Of a stretch of 64,000 nt of DNA, positions 10,648 through 21,974 are shown piece after piece. This stretch comes from Thelephora terrestris (taxonomy: Eukaryota; Basidiomycota; Agaricomycetes; Thelephorales; Thelephoraceae): positions 1-64,000 of the forward strand of contig WIUZ02000012.1 in assembly GCA_015956445.1 (NCBI GenBank), in the 5' to 3' direction. Position 1 is the stretch's first letter. Each line of letters opens with the position of its first letter. Both the position numbers and the translations under genes were made by a program. A model generated the notes under the pieces. The model was not told the DNA's origin, made no database searches, and saw only the letters and a program-made list of their open reading frames with translations.

Positions 10648-12545
10648 TCAATGGACCTCCACTGCTGAGGGGGAGGAATCCTCATCCATAATATCGCTCT
10701 CTGTGTCGATCCATTCTCCATACTCATCGTAATCCATTGACTGTGTGCTTTTCTTCCCCTTCCGCCCTGCTCTGACACGGAACTGACACCAGATGCGGTC
10801 GTCGACTTTCGCAAGGTCTTCACGCACACACTGTGTGAGTCGGAAACCTTTATAGGATGGGATGATGTAGGTGTGGGAGGTGTGAATCTGGGCTGTCAGG
10901 TAGCCTTCAATAACCAGATGGACAATGAGAATCATCCTCTCCTGTTTGATATGAGAGCAGTCAACCGGGGGGGGGTGATACGAGAGGAATGACAACTTAC
11001 AGCAGGGGTCAGGTGGATATCTCCTCCAGCGATCTCCTGCACATCCATAGCCTCCGTGTCCCCCTCTGCAGCTCCTGTAGTTTGAGTCCTGGACTTCTTG
11101 GCGGCATGAGCTCCCAGGTGAGCGACAGTTAAATCCTTCCCAAGATTACAGGCTGCCTCAGCGATCTTCAAGAGCTGCCAAGATTCGACAGTCTTGTCTT
11201 CCGTCTTGTAGCTGGAGGGAATCCGAAGACAGTTGTCACAGCGGCCACATCTCTGCATGGTGCCAGTTCCCTCTGCTGACAAAGTGGTTGGGTCGAGATT
11301 GGCACTGGGAGGGAAATACCTGGCAGTGGTCTGTTCAAGGCTTAGTGCACTCAAAGGGAAAATAAACACCCAACTTGGCAAAGAAGGCCTGTCGACATTG
11401 TGACATGTCTTGTGCATATCGGAGTATCTGAAGTTCTGAGCGAGATTGAATGTAACTTCAACCTGGGCAGAGATACACGGAAGCTCACTATCGCAAGCAT
11501 TAGCTGTCATCTTCAGGATGGAGGCTGCATCCTCAGGCTGGTAATACATGATGCAATCTGACTCTTGACCATCTCGCCCTGCAAGCCCAGACTCCTGGAA
11601 GTAGCTTTCGACAGAGGTCTTCCAACAGGATCAGGTCGATCAAGACATGGTCGCGCTATGACACTCACCGGTGCCTACAGAGTTCTGTTAGCTCGCATCT
11701 GAGCTTCCATATGAAACACCCACCGAACAGTGGATAACAAATCGGACATCTCTCTTATTGATTCCACGACCAAACACTGAAGTGAAAATATGGGGTGTTA
11801 TTCCTCAAAAAGCCCCCAGCATCACTCACCAGCTGTCGCACACATTACTCTTATGGAGCCTTGTAGCCACCCCTCATACGTGACCTGCTTTTCCTCTGCT
11901 TCGATGCCTTCGTGGTAGACACCAGTCTTGATCTTCTGCCGGCTCATCTCTTCCAGTCCTTCTGCCACCCTTCTCGCTACCTATGTTCAATTTTAAGAGG
12001 TGTTCTGGTGCTGCAAAGGGGTGGAACACTTGCATCTTCTGTGGCACAATACACAATGCCACTTTTACCTAGGTGGTTCTCCAGGATGAAGTTCACCATT
12101 ACATACATGTGATCCTTTCGTGTGGGGGGTGTGGGCAACACTTTGTAGCGCAAATTTTCTTTTCTGGACAACCTGGAGACAAAGAGAACCGTATTTCCTC
12201 CTAATGCCCCTAAAAAAACATCAGTGTGGACAAGGATAGTGCCAATGTCACACCATACTTGTCCCTGATGTGGGGGGGGAGAGGCCCAAAGCCCCGATGA
12301 TCTCGTTTTGTACCTTTGAGGCACATGGTTCCAAGAGCGTTAGGACCGGTGTGGGTCTCAACTCTTGGATGAGCCGACGCAGGGTAGGGTAACCTCGCCT
12401 AATAAGAAAACAGGTTTGCGTAGTCCGAGCAGCACTGGACGGGTCTACACATACCGACGATTGTTCTCCACCAGAGGAATGCGGTGGGCTTCCTCGATTA
12501 CAATCCGAACTGGCAGAATTTTCACCTTCAGTTCAAAGGTACAAG
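10648..12545 (-). pseudogene. RecQ-family DNA helicase, 5'-truncated relic
   Basis: Reading the minus strand from 12545 gives a DEAH-box region (VIEEAHR, canonical DEAH), then ENLRYKVLPTPPTRKDHM and NHLGKSGIVYCATEDA (motif IV), GVYHEGIEAEEKQ, IRVMCAT and GINKRDVRFVIH (motif V), and QESGLAGRDGQESDC (motif VI). Next come the zinc-binding RCGRCDNC and an RQC-like tail ending VEVH at 10648. The pieces fall in different frames separated by intron-like gaps. The Walker A half of the helicase is missing; the sequence stops at AT-rich DNA next to the gypsy element. The motif VI arginine is replaced by leucine (G-L-A for G-R-A), which should kill ATPase coupling. RecQ helicases unwind DNA in recombination repair; telomere-linked copies are common in fungi. 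Confidence 0.82.
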
Positions 12546-12589
12546 GGAGCACCCACCGAGAAGTCCTCCGCCTTCTCCCTCCTCTAGCT

Positions 12590-12753
12590 ATATTTTTTAA
12601 TTTTTAATTTTTGCTTTTTTAATTTTTTAATTTTTTCTTTCTCTCCCTCCCGCCCACCCCTTGCTTAAATTTTTTTTTTTTTTTTTTTTTTTTTTTCTGT
12701 TTGCTGTGGGTACCTGTAGGTACAGGTGAAATAAAAATCTTTATTTTCCCACC
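12590..12753. repeat. AT-rich homopolymer tract
   Basis: Blocks of TTTTTAA alternate with a CT-rich stretch, followed by about 27 consecutive T (12670-12696). It marks the junction between the RecQ relic and the gypsy pol. No LTR is visible here. Confidence 0.7.
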
Positions 12754-15700
12754 ATGTCCCACAGGCCCGTTAAAACAATGAATAGGGCTAGGAAAGTTTG
12801 GGTACGACCCATCTCTCCCTCTGTTCCCCCTCACTCTGTCACCTCCTGCAGGCCTCAATCGGACTCAGAATGGGATGTCCAATCTGAACAGAGCTGTTCT
12901 GACCAAGAATCTTGGAATGAACTACCCAGCTTAATGCATCAGTACGATAGCTCGGATTCTGAGGAAGATTGTGATACGCCTGCAACCCCTCAAAACCCCC
13001 CTTACGCAGTATTCAAGTATAGGAAGGTTCAGGACAGGGTAAAGCCTGTGGCAATGCCAATTCCTGAACATCAGAAGCCTCGACGTAGCTTCCCTCAAGA
13101 CCCTCTCCTCAACCTCCCTAAGTTACCCTACCACCCCCCTACCTTTTCCCCTACTACTAGGATTACATCTGAACGGATGAAAGAGCTTGATATTGATAAC
13201 CATGAGGAGTTGTCAACTGAGGAGCATAAATTGTTGCAATATGTTTTGTGCCTCAACGAAAGGAGTATAGCCTTTGATGAGGACGAAAGAGGAACATTTC
13301 GTAATGATTACTTCTCTGATTACATCATTCCTACTATTGAGCACGAACCATGGACTGAGAAGAACATACCCTTAGGTCTAAGTCACAAGGATGAAGTCCT
13401 ACGTCTCCTTAAGGAAAAGATCAAGGCTGGAGTCTATGAGAGAGCCCAAACAGCTTATGGATCCAGGTGGTTCTATGTTCTTAAGAAGGATGGTGGTTTA
13501 AGGTTAGTCCATGACCTTAGACGTCTTAATAGTGTAACAATCAGGGACTCAGCTGTTCCTCCCATCATTGAAGAATTTGTTGAAGCATATGCTGGACGTA
13601 GTATTTATACTGTATTGGATATGTACTGGGGCTTCCATGCCAGAGTCCTAGATGTCCATAGTAGAGATCTTACTGCCTTCCGGACCCCTATAGGAGTTTT
13701 CCGACTTACGTCACTGCCAATGGGATACGTTAATGCCCCAGCAGAATTCCAGGATACTATGATGTTCATCCTCCATGATGAAGTCCCAGACGTTGCAGGA
13801 GTCTTTATAGACGACATACCAATCAAGGGACCAGCTTCAAAGTACCTTGGACCAGATGGCAAGGAGGAAACCCTCAAAGAGAACCCAGGTATCAGAAGAT
13901 ACATATGGGAGCATATCAGCGACGTTCATAGAATTCTTCATAGAATCGGAGAAGCAGGTGGTACAATATCGGCCAAGAAGATGCAGCTCTGCCGTGCAGA
14001 AGTAGAAATAGTAGGTCATAAGTGCAGTGCTAAAGGAAGAGAGCCAGTAGATTGTCGTGCTCAGAAGGTTGAAAATTGGCCAGTACCTCGTAACCTCAAA
14101 GAGCTCAGAGGATTCTTAGGCTTATGTGGAACAGTCCGGATTTGGATTGAAGGTTTCAGCCTATTGGCTAAACCTTTGGTTGATCTAACCAGAAAAGACG
14201 TAGAATACTGTTGGAGCCCAGAACGCCAAGAAACCTTTGAGAAGCTCAAGAAGCTAGTATCAAGTGCACCAGCACTACGGTCAATAGATTACACTAGTGA
14301 CAGGCCAGTCTACTTCTCTGTAGACACAAGTGTGCATGGCCTAGGCATGGTTTTGTCCCAAGAAGATGAAGAAGGCCGCCGTACTCCAGCGAGATATGGA
14401 TCCATCCCCTTCAGTGGGTATAGTGAACGCTACGGACAATCTAAGCTGGAACTCTATGGTTTGTATCGAGCCTTACACAAGTTCAGAGCCTACCTATACG
14501 GTGTAAAGAACCTCATTGTTGAAGTGGATGCCTCAAGCATAGGAGGGATGTTGAAGAACCCAGATACGATTCCAGGAGCCCCTATGAATCGGTGGTTAAA
14601 AGCAATCCTACAGTTCACTTTCAAGTTAGTTCACACCCCTGCGCATAAGCACAAGGCCCCTGATGTTCTATCAAGAAGAAGACAAGCTAGTGATGAAGAA
14701 GATCTATCCCAGGAATCTGACCCAGAGGAATGGATAGATAACATTGCTCTAGCTGTTCAGGTTCATGATGAGCCCTCCCCTCCTTTACCAGTCATCACCT
14801 CCCCAGTTCAGTCAGACCCTGAACCCCTTGCTTACCCCCATTTGGAAGATGCCACCTTTTTGGATGACAGCATTAAAGCCTCTTACGCAGTAGCATCAGG
14901 CCATCAATATTCTGATGATGACCTCATTGCCATCCTACGGTTCCTGATTACCAAGAAAGTACCAGAATTCCGGTTTGCCAAGCACAGGAAGGCTTTCCTA
15001 AACAAAGCCAAACCATTCTATATGAAGGAAGCTCATATGTATAAGAAACGTTTAGGCTATCCTTCCCAAGTCGTGATTTTCCCTAAAGAATGAAGAAAGG
15101 AAATACTATGGGAAGCCCATGAGAACATAGGTCACCATGGAGTTTGGGCCGTAGAACAACTTCTAACCCTCCGGTACTTTTGGCCAGGAATGAGGAACCA
15201 GATCAAGGAACACGTACAGAGCTGTCATACTTGTCAACTCAGAAGTACCAAGAAGATGCATATTCCTGTCACAATTTCCCACCCGCCAAGTCTGTTCAGT
15301 AAGGTATACGTGGATGTAATGAGCATGCCCTTAGCCAGAGGCAAGCGTTGGTTGATTAATTGTAGAGATGACTCGTCTGGTGTAACGGAATGCAAAGCAA
15401 TAGCAAGAGACAAAGCCAAAGTCATGGCTAGGTTTTTCCTTAAGAAGATCATCCTACGTTATGGGATAGTCCAGGAAGTGGTCACAGATAATGGACCTTC
15501 TTTTGGAAAGGAATTCTCTGAGCTACTGACCAAATATGGAATACGTCACATCAAGATCTCTCCCTACAATTCTCAAGCCAATGGACCAGTCGAACGTGGA
15601 CACTACAACATCCGAGAAGCCTTAGTAAAGTTGTGCAAAGGAGACTTGTCCAAATGGCCTCTGTATGTTTCAGCTGCTAATTACGCTGACAGGATCACAG

Positions 15701-16299
15701 TACGCAAATCCACAGGATACAGCCCTTATTACCTCCTACACGGTGTACATCCCTTGCTGCCAGGAGATCTCGCTGATGCAACATTTTTAGTTAACGACTT
15801 CAGACCAGGCATGACCAGAGACGAACTAGTGCAAACTAGGGCACGTCAACTCCTTAGGCTTCCAGAAGACATAGCCAAAGCAAAGAAAATTCTCCAGAAA
15901 TCAAGGTTCAGATCCAAGCAAGCCTACGAAAAGAAGTTTGCTAGACGACTCAAAATAGGAGCTTATCAGTCAGGTGACTTAGTCTTAGTACGAAACAACC
16001 GGATTGAGAACAGTGTGTCTATCGAAAGGAAGACTGCAGATAGATACATGGGCCCTTATCGTGTCATCAGAAGGACTCAAGGAGGATCATATGTCCTGGA
16101 AGAAATGGATAGCAGTGAACTAACGGAGCATGTGGCCGCCTATAGGCTAATCCCTTACGTTAAAAGACAGGATCTAGACCATTGGGCCACACTAGTTGGC
16201 ACTGATAACGAAGTTGAACACGAGATCTCTCAGGAACAATCAGACGAAGGTACGCAAGATTCTCAGTCAGGAAACGACTCAGAATTGTCCTCTCCCTAA
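12754..16299 (+). CDS. Ty3/gypsy-type pol with one in-frame TGA
   Basis: The order is RT, RNase H, integrase, as in Ty3/gypsy. RT shows GSRWFYVLKKDGGLRLVHDL (near residue 235) and the catalytic VFIDD (near 350). RNase H has YFSVDTSVHGLGMVLS and HTPAHKHKAPDVLSRR. After codon 779 a TGA (15091-15093) interrupts, but the same frame continues without any shift into the integrase zinc region (H-x-n-H ... CHTC) and the core with YVDVMS, TDNGPSFGKEF and PVERGH, then the DRYMGPYRVIRR tail. The N-terminal 150 residues are Ser/acidic-rich with no Gag, zinc knuckle or protease signature. It is either a single nonsense mutation or TGA readthrough between RT/RH and integrase. No LTRs or gag were found, so the copy is probably 5'-truncated. 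Confidence 0.88.
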
Positions 16300-16762
16300 A
16301 AAACCCATTCCCCACAGTCATTATCCTATCCCATTCGCCCCAATTGCCCCCCTCTCCCCATCGACTGAAAAGGAAAGCACGGTCGGGCAGGAAGAAGAAT
16401 GCCATAAGAACGTAGGGAACCATCAATGATTATGTTAGCAACGCCAGTTGCGCTAACTTAGTTATGGAAGGATTACCCGATCACGAAACCTTATTCAAGA
16501 ACGGAGCACCCACAAGAACAAAATACTCTCACGGAGTGGCGAACTGGGCCCCACTATTCCTCTTTCTCTCCCCACTTCCGCCCAACATACTTAGCTGTCT
16601 GAAGGGTAGAAACACGTTCATTAGCCCTCCTCCATTCCCCTGATTTTGTTCAAAGGTGTGGTCTCCTATCCGTTTCGGTATCTACGACTCCTACTCCGCG
16701 CTTACCCCCAGTCAGTCAAACCAACACCTCAACACCACTCCCTCCCCTTCCCCCGTCTTCAA

Positions 16763-17086
16763 ATGGACTTCAGTTTCGTCGGAGGAAACTGCGTTTGGAT
16801 CATCCTCTCTCCCGACACCCACCTCAAAACCCTGCCCCTCCTACTTGAATATCTCCGCGACACTGAGGATGCCCGGGAAAGGATTCGCCAGGCAGTCAAA
16901 AAGCATCGTTTTAGCACCTGGGAAGCGGTGTGGGTAGACCACGAATTCTTCCAGTACCCCTTCCTCCTCGAGGAAAACACGCCCGACAGTATGTTCGTCA
17001 AAGATATAGACAAACAATTCCGTGCCAGTGGAACCTTGACAAAGGAAGAGATCCTTGTGCCTTCATACAAAGCGATCGGTTTCTAA
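16763..17086 (+). CDS. Hypothetical protein downstream of gypsy pol
   Basis: A 107-aa frame starting MDFSFVGGNCVW. It has aromatic and acidic residues throughout and a coding-like composition, but I recognise no domain. It could be an accessory ORF of the gypsy-type element or a host gene fragment. It is one of four similar small frames between the pol and 18720. Confidence 0.35.
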   Translation: MDFSFVGGNCVWIILSPDTHLKTLPLLLEYLRDTEDARERIRQAVKKHRFSTWEAVWVDHEFFQYPFLLEENTPDSMFVKDIDKQFRASGTLTKEEILVPSYKAIGF

Positions 17087-17369
17087 CTCCCTTTCAAGTT
17101 ACCAAGCAGACGTTCCTACATCTTATCTTTTCTCCACCCTTTTTAATCTACTATTGTATCATTGAAAGATAAGAAGTATTTTGACTCGCCGCCTCCGACG
17201 GATAAGGACAGAATTCGGAAAGCTGAGCCCATCGAAGAGACGCCACGTCACGATTTAATGAATTTACGATTTACGACTCATTTACGAATCACGACTCTTA
17301 CGACCTCTCCCTCACCAACACCCCCTATCCCTACCAACACCCCCTATCCCTACCAACATCTCTATTGCC

Positions 17370-17525
17370 ATGCAGATTTCCCAACGCTACCGAAAGCAGA
17401 AGGATATGACGCTCTACATGAGACGGTACGTTCAACAGCGCCAAAGCCGGATGAAGACTGAACTTTTGGCTAAGGCACTACAACCTAAGAACTGTCCCTT
17501 TAACCCCCATATCCGAGGGTATTGA
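17370..17525 (+). CDS. Small basic ORF, 51 aa
   Basis: It starts MQISQRYRKQKDM and is strongly basic (many R, K, Q). No family is recognised. It is listed because it sits in a series of like-oriented short frames after the pol. Confidence 0.25.
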   Translation: MQISQRYRKQKDMTLYMRRYVQQRQSRMKTELLAKALQPKNCPFNPHIRGY

Positions 17526-17550
17526 AGACCACATCATAATCAAGAACTAC

Positions 17551-17793
17551 ATGGGGGAATTGTGGAGTTCTGCGTACGACGTACTAAGTTATCTACTCAA
17601 GAACAAAGGTCTGCGTCACTATCTACAAATGAAAGCTCAGAGGAAGAAATTATTTTCGGGTTGCCCCGGATGGCTGACTCACCCCCTCCTCTATTCTTAC
17701 ATTAGTCTAAAGTTCGTAGAAAGCGATAGGGACTTCGTCAAGGTAATCAAGAAGCACCTTCACGATAAGCCCCGTTCAGTCCTTAAACTCTAA
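17551..17793 (+). CDS. Hypothetical ORF, 80 aa
   Basis: It starts MGELWSSAYDVLSYLL and ends DKPRSVLKL. It may be helical and has no recognised domain. Same-strand neighbours on both sides suggest one transcription unit, but no promoter is evident. Confidence 0.25.
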   Translation: MGELWSSAYDVLSYLLKNKGLRHYLQMKAQRKKLFSGCPGWLTHPLLYSYISLKFVESDRDFVKVIKKHLHDKPRSVLKL

Positions 17794-18432
17794 AGCTAGA
17801 TACCGCTCTCGTAGTTCGCAAATTCTGCCTCTTCGTAGCACGTATCCCCTCGCTCCCCCATATAACAACTTCCTTGCTGTTTCCTCCTGCACGACCACAC
17901 CTCCAGCTCGTTTTCGCCGGCAGGCGTCGTACTCTTCACACATTTCACCTATTTATCATTTCACCTTCCCACAGAGCCACCTCCCCTTATTAATTTGTAT
18001 GTAATCTTCTCCGATCGACACCTTTGATGGCGCTCGATCGAATCGAATGAGTATTTGACATCTGCCTAGACCTTACCTAACGGCCTTTTCCTCATTCGGT
18101 TAATTCTATTGTTATTTGTATTCAAGTTCCCTTCCTTCCCCGACATCACAGACACTAACCATATTAGGCCATGACACTCCAACCCTTAGCCTTCCACCCG
18201 TTTACGTTCCGCCCTTTTACGTTTCATTCAGTCTAAGATGTTCCGCCCCTCCGACGCCCGGCTGTCAAAAATCTATATTAAGTCTAGAACCCATCACGTG
18301 TTTGTCGCCTTGTTACCTCCCTCCTTACATGAGGTGAGCATGAATAAAAAGAATTAAGGCGTGGTCACGAATGGAACTGCCAGCTCATCGCTTCCCACGG
18401 CAAACCCCTATCACCACCACATCCCCTTCCCA

Positions 18433-18720
18433 ATGAGAATCATCTACTACTCCCCAGATCCAAAAGGGATAGACATGTATTGGACGACCCCTCTTGAACT
18501 TTACTGCTATCTCTACTTCACCCCTTGGGAACGGGCCCGCATACAAGCGTTCGTCAACCAGAAGGGAAGCTTTGACGGCGAATACTTCCACATTTATCAC
18601 CAATGTGATCGGTATCATCTCCATATCAGGAAGGGACAAACCGACGACGAATTCCAGCGTCACCTTGCCTGTCTCTTCTATTCGATTGGGGTCGAAATGA
18701 TCATAGATCATCTCGTTTAA
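18433..18720 (+). CDS. Hypothetical ORF, 95 aa
   Basis: The internal ATG at 18433 gives MRIIYYSPDPKG; the frame is open upstream to 18361. The product is aromatic-rich (YWTTPLELYCYLYFTPWERA). No family is recognised. The size and style resemble the frame at 16763, so both may be accessory proteins of the same retroelement. Confidence 0.3.
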   Translation: MRIIYYSPDPKGIDMYWTTPLELYCYLYFTPWERARIQAFVNQKGSFDGEYFHIYHQCDRYHLHIRKGQTDDEFQRHLACLFYSIGVEMIIDHLV

Positions 18721-18938
18721 TGTACGTCCACCTTTCTATTGTGCTTCCAATCAGCAAATAATAAACTGATAATCCTAGACTAGTTGCGATAGTTGCGATC
18801 AGGGACGATCGTTTAAAGTTCCCCACGGATGTCAGACCCCTGGATTAATCATGATTTATTTACTATTTTTCGCACAATTAATAGTGTACTTACAGCACAA
18901 GCAGGAGTATTTTATGGATAATTGTTTATTCATTTGAT

Positions 18939-18977
18939 AAGATAAGGACAATAGATAAGATAAGAGATAAGATAAGC
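18939..18977. repeat. GATAAG microsatellite-like tract
   Basis: GATAAGATAAG units are repeated with small spacers. Fungal GATA factors bind such sites, so a regulatory role is possible. It lies just upstream of a promoter-like block. Confidence 0.6.
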
Positions 18978-19230
18978 CTGGAAAATCATGGAAATCATGG
19001 AATTCCTTGGAGCCTACTGGAGAACACCGGAACGTATTAGAAGGTAATGGAACATTCTAGAAGGTGACGGAATGTCACAGATGTGACCACTGGTCACCCA
19101 AAGGAACAAGACGGAATGCCATGGAACATGATGGAATGTTATGGAATAATGTGGAATGCGTTGGAATGTTCTGGGACATTCTCCTGTAAATTAGTATATA
19201 TAGACCTCAACCACACTTCTAAGGGACAAG
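18978..19230 (+). promoter_or_regulatory. Promoter-like block with heat-shock-type elements
   Basis: At 19050-19062 there is GAA-ca-TTC-ta-GAA, a perfect three-unit heat-shock element. At 19164-19181 there is GAA-tg-TTC-tg-GGA-ca-TTC, four units with one mismatch. TATATATA follows at 19195-19202. The block is embedded in GGAAT-rich degenerate repeats, so some of the match may be compositional. It could be the U3 of a decayed LTR; no downstream gene was recognised on the plus strand. Confidence 0.5.
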
Positions 19231-20840
19231 CAGTTCACCCCACCAGGACAGCAGCTCACCCACTACTCAGGGAGAATCACCAACAGGTCAGTCTTCACCT
19301 AGACTGAGGTTCTCTTTGCTAGTTTTCCCCCACAACTTTTTATCTACCCCTATCCCTTAGGACTGATTGGTTGAGTGATTTTGAGTAATCACATACCACT
19401 TTCAGCCTCATCCTCTGTGTGAAGAAGCACTAAGTCAGAAGTACTGATCAAGCCTAGCACACTTGTGACGTTGGAGTTTTTGGTGTCTGTATTGCTGAAG
19501 TCTGATACTTTAGGCAGATAGCCCTCCACTTCAGAAGAGTGTTTGTTTAGGTAACAGCCAGATTTAGCAGGTACCACAAAGGTCTCCGACATATTCTACG
19601 ACATATCATTTATCCCAAGTTTATTTGAAGTTATATTTGTTTGACACACTAGGCGTCATCTGTAGCAAGTTTAAGGTATCTGACATACCTCTATAAGCTC
19701 TACGACATATCTTGTCACTTTTACGACATATCAAGCACAGCCTCAGGTGTAAGCGTACACCTTCCTTATTTGGTTTAGCTTCACGACACAGCCTCGACAC
19801 AGCTTTAGGTACAGCCTAAGGACAGGACTATTACACAGCCTCAAGCACAGCCTCAAGGCCCATCCTTGAGTCAGGAACCCCATTCCTATCAGAACATAGA
19901 TTCCCACGGTGAAGTTAGGTGTCTAATCAGAGTGTACAGAGCCCCTGAGTGATAACATTACTGATTCCCTAGAATAATTACTGAGGGACACACTACTAGT
20001 AGATCCCCAGCGAACTCATCAGGACCAAGAGCCGGAAAGAGGAACCCCGCTCTACCCTGTGGAGTTGTTAGTCGAGTTCATTGACTAATCAACCAGCCTG
20101 CTTGGTTTCTATACTCTAGTCTCTAAGCAAACCAAAGGGTGTTAGTTATCTTCCGTATAGGAAATAACACTACACTCCCCACGAACCCGACAGCGGGTCT
20201 CCAAGACCGCTATGGGTTCGCCTTAGTGAGCGCCGCCTTGTCGGACGTGAAACGGGAGATGCATGATAGTCTATATCATGATGTGTTGGGGTGTAGGGAG
20301 TGTTGGCAAGATCCGGTAACTCGGGCATATTCGTATTGCCCCCAGAGCGTTCACAATCCTCATCACTTTGCTCATTGTTGCCCGATGGCTCAGGATTGTG
20401 CTTGTGATGTAGACCCCTTTGTTCTTGTTTAGTTCTGTAGTGTGTTTTAACTGTCCTTGTATTACTACGACGAATAAGACCAATATCTTGAATTATCTGT
20501 GTGATTTTGGACACTATGTCACGCGTTCGTGACAGCACCCTTTGGCAGGGATTCCTTGCTAGCTGGAGGTGCAACTCGGTCTGCCCCCCAGGGGGAACCA
20601 GAAGCCACCTGGATTGCCTTGACCTCCAGTACTACGGGTAGAGCTAGGGAGCTAGGGGGGGGATTGGGATTGTCGTTGGCCTTCGGGCAGGTACGCTTTC
20701 CATCGCTCTGCTGCGGCCGAAAGGCGGGCGGGCCTTTCCCCCCTTGTCAGCTCTCGCGTATGACTCATTGCGGGGTTCCTTCCCTCTTCCCGACTTTCCC
20801 CTATCCTTCCCGGTTTCCGCCGTCACCCGGATTCCCACGG
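19231..20840. other. Decayed repeat DNA, no clear gene
   Basis: It contains a minus-strand frame (19592-19389, starting MSETFVVPAKSGCY) with a good GTATGT donor just after it, ACGACATATC direct repeats near 19600-19740, and a hairpin at 20139-20171 (TTATCTTCC against GGAAATAA). It is probably a degraded LTR element; borders were not found. Confidence 0.4.
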
Positions 20841-21244
20841 ACATTAAATGGGAGGCAACCGACCTGTGTTCGATCATCGGTCTCGACTTCTCGCGCGAGG
20901 GCTTTTCCCATTGTACGGACTTAGCGGTGTGCGGCAACGTCAATCCCGTGTGTCGGACGTTCGATTCTTTTCACTCCCCCTTTCCTCCCCCCCAGCGGTT
21001 GGAACCGCACCCTTTGAATGCTACCTCCACCTTCCCATTCGTTGTCGATAGTTCCTACTCCCCCTCCCCTTCCCATTCCCCCCCTTCCTTTTTATTTTAT
21101 TAGCATTCTCGGACTTCAGTCTAAAACAGAAATCAGGGTGTAGCGTCGTCTCCACTCTCCCCAATCCGCAATGTTCTTAATTGGTTGAATACGCGATGTA
21201 CGTAGGTCTCTCTTAGAAATCTATGGTTTTAAAAAAAAAAAAAA
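20841..21244 (+). mobile_element. Poly(A) retroposon, copy 1
   Basis: About 400 bp ending in A14 (21231-21244) and repeated in inverted orientation at 25790-26206. It holds a GTTCGATTC B-box-like site (20959-20967) and a weaker A-box-like TAGCGGTGTGCGG (20922-20934), suggesting a tRNA-related SINE. No target duplication could be identified for this copy. Confidence 0.65.
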
Positions 21245-21974
21245 GATCGGATTGGTTTTGGGTCACCTGAGTAGCCTCTGTGGATGGACACGAACGCGTC
21301 GTAGAAGTTGCTCTTCAGGGTTCTGTTCCCATGGGCCGTCCGGGTCGGCAATTGACGCGTGGTCTGCAGTGAGTCGTACAAAGGGCCGTGCAGCGCTGGT
21401 AATATGCTTTCGTACCCTTTTAGGTGTTTTGGAACTCCTCTAACCTTGATATAACTTGGACTCTGCCGGGAGCAGTGGTGTAGTTACGACCCAAACCCCC
21501 GCCCGGTTTGATCGGCCCGTAGATAGTCACGTTCGCGACGCCTCAACAAATTTCCCAAAAGAGTCCGACTCGTTTGCTCAAATTACAAATAAAGTAGAAC
21601 GTATATAAAGACCTGTACTAGATAGAGAGAGAACAGGGAACCTTGATAACAGTTCTTACACCGTGTGTTTCCTTCGACCCAACCCGCACTCAACCGGTTA
21701 TCGGATTTCCCGAACCGGCTCGAGCGCCAACGAGGCCGAAGTTTCGCAAGTGGGGAATATACCGATCAGACCAGGTTTGGATGGACGAACGGTGTCGTGG
21801 TGTGGGCTGCGAATGTGTTACGGAGGTATCCTGAACGCCCTGAAGTGTCCCAACATCACAGCCGACGCCGTCTCAAATGAGGTGATTAGTACATGTTGAC
21901 CCAGCATAAAGAAGAAATCCGCCTGTCCCCGCACTTGACTGCGTTTTTCCCCACACTTCAAAAACGCGGTGAGT
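21245..21974. other. Intergenic, no gene recognised
   Basis: Short frames only. It lies between the retroposon tail and the 3' end of the SLC44-like relic. Confidence 0.45.

Noticed and set aside
12619-12858. Lys-rich minus-strand frame
   Set aside because: Its poly-Lys run is just the T27 tract read in reverse.
18939-18977. CRISPR-like or telomeric repeat
   Set aside because: The GATAAG units are short and irregular without spacers, and do not match fungal telomere repeats.
20914-20980. A functional tRNA gene
   Set aside because: A B box is present, but the acceptor and anticodon stems do not pair, and the sequence is inside a poly(A) retroposon seen twice.
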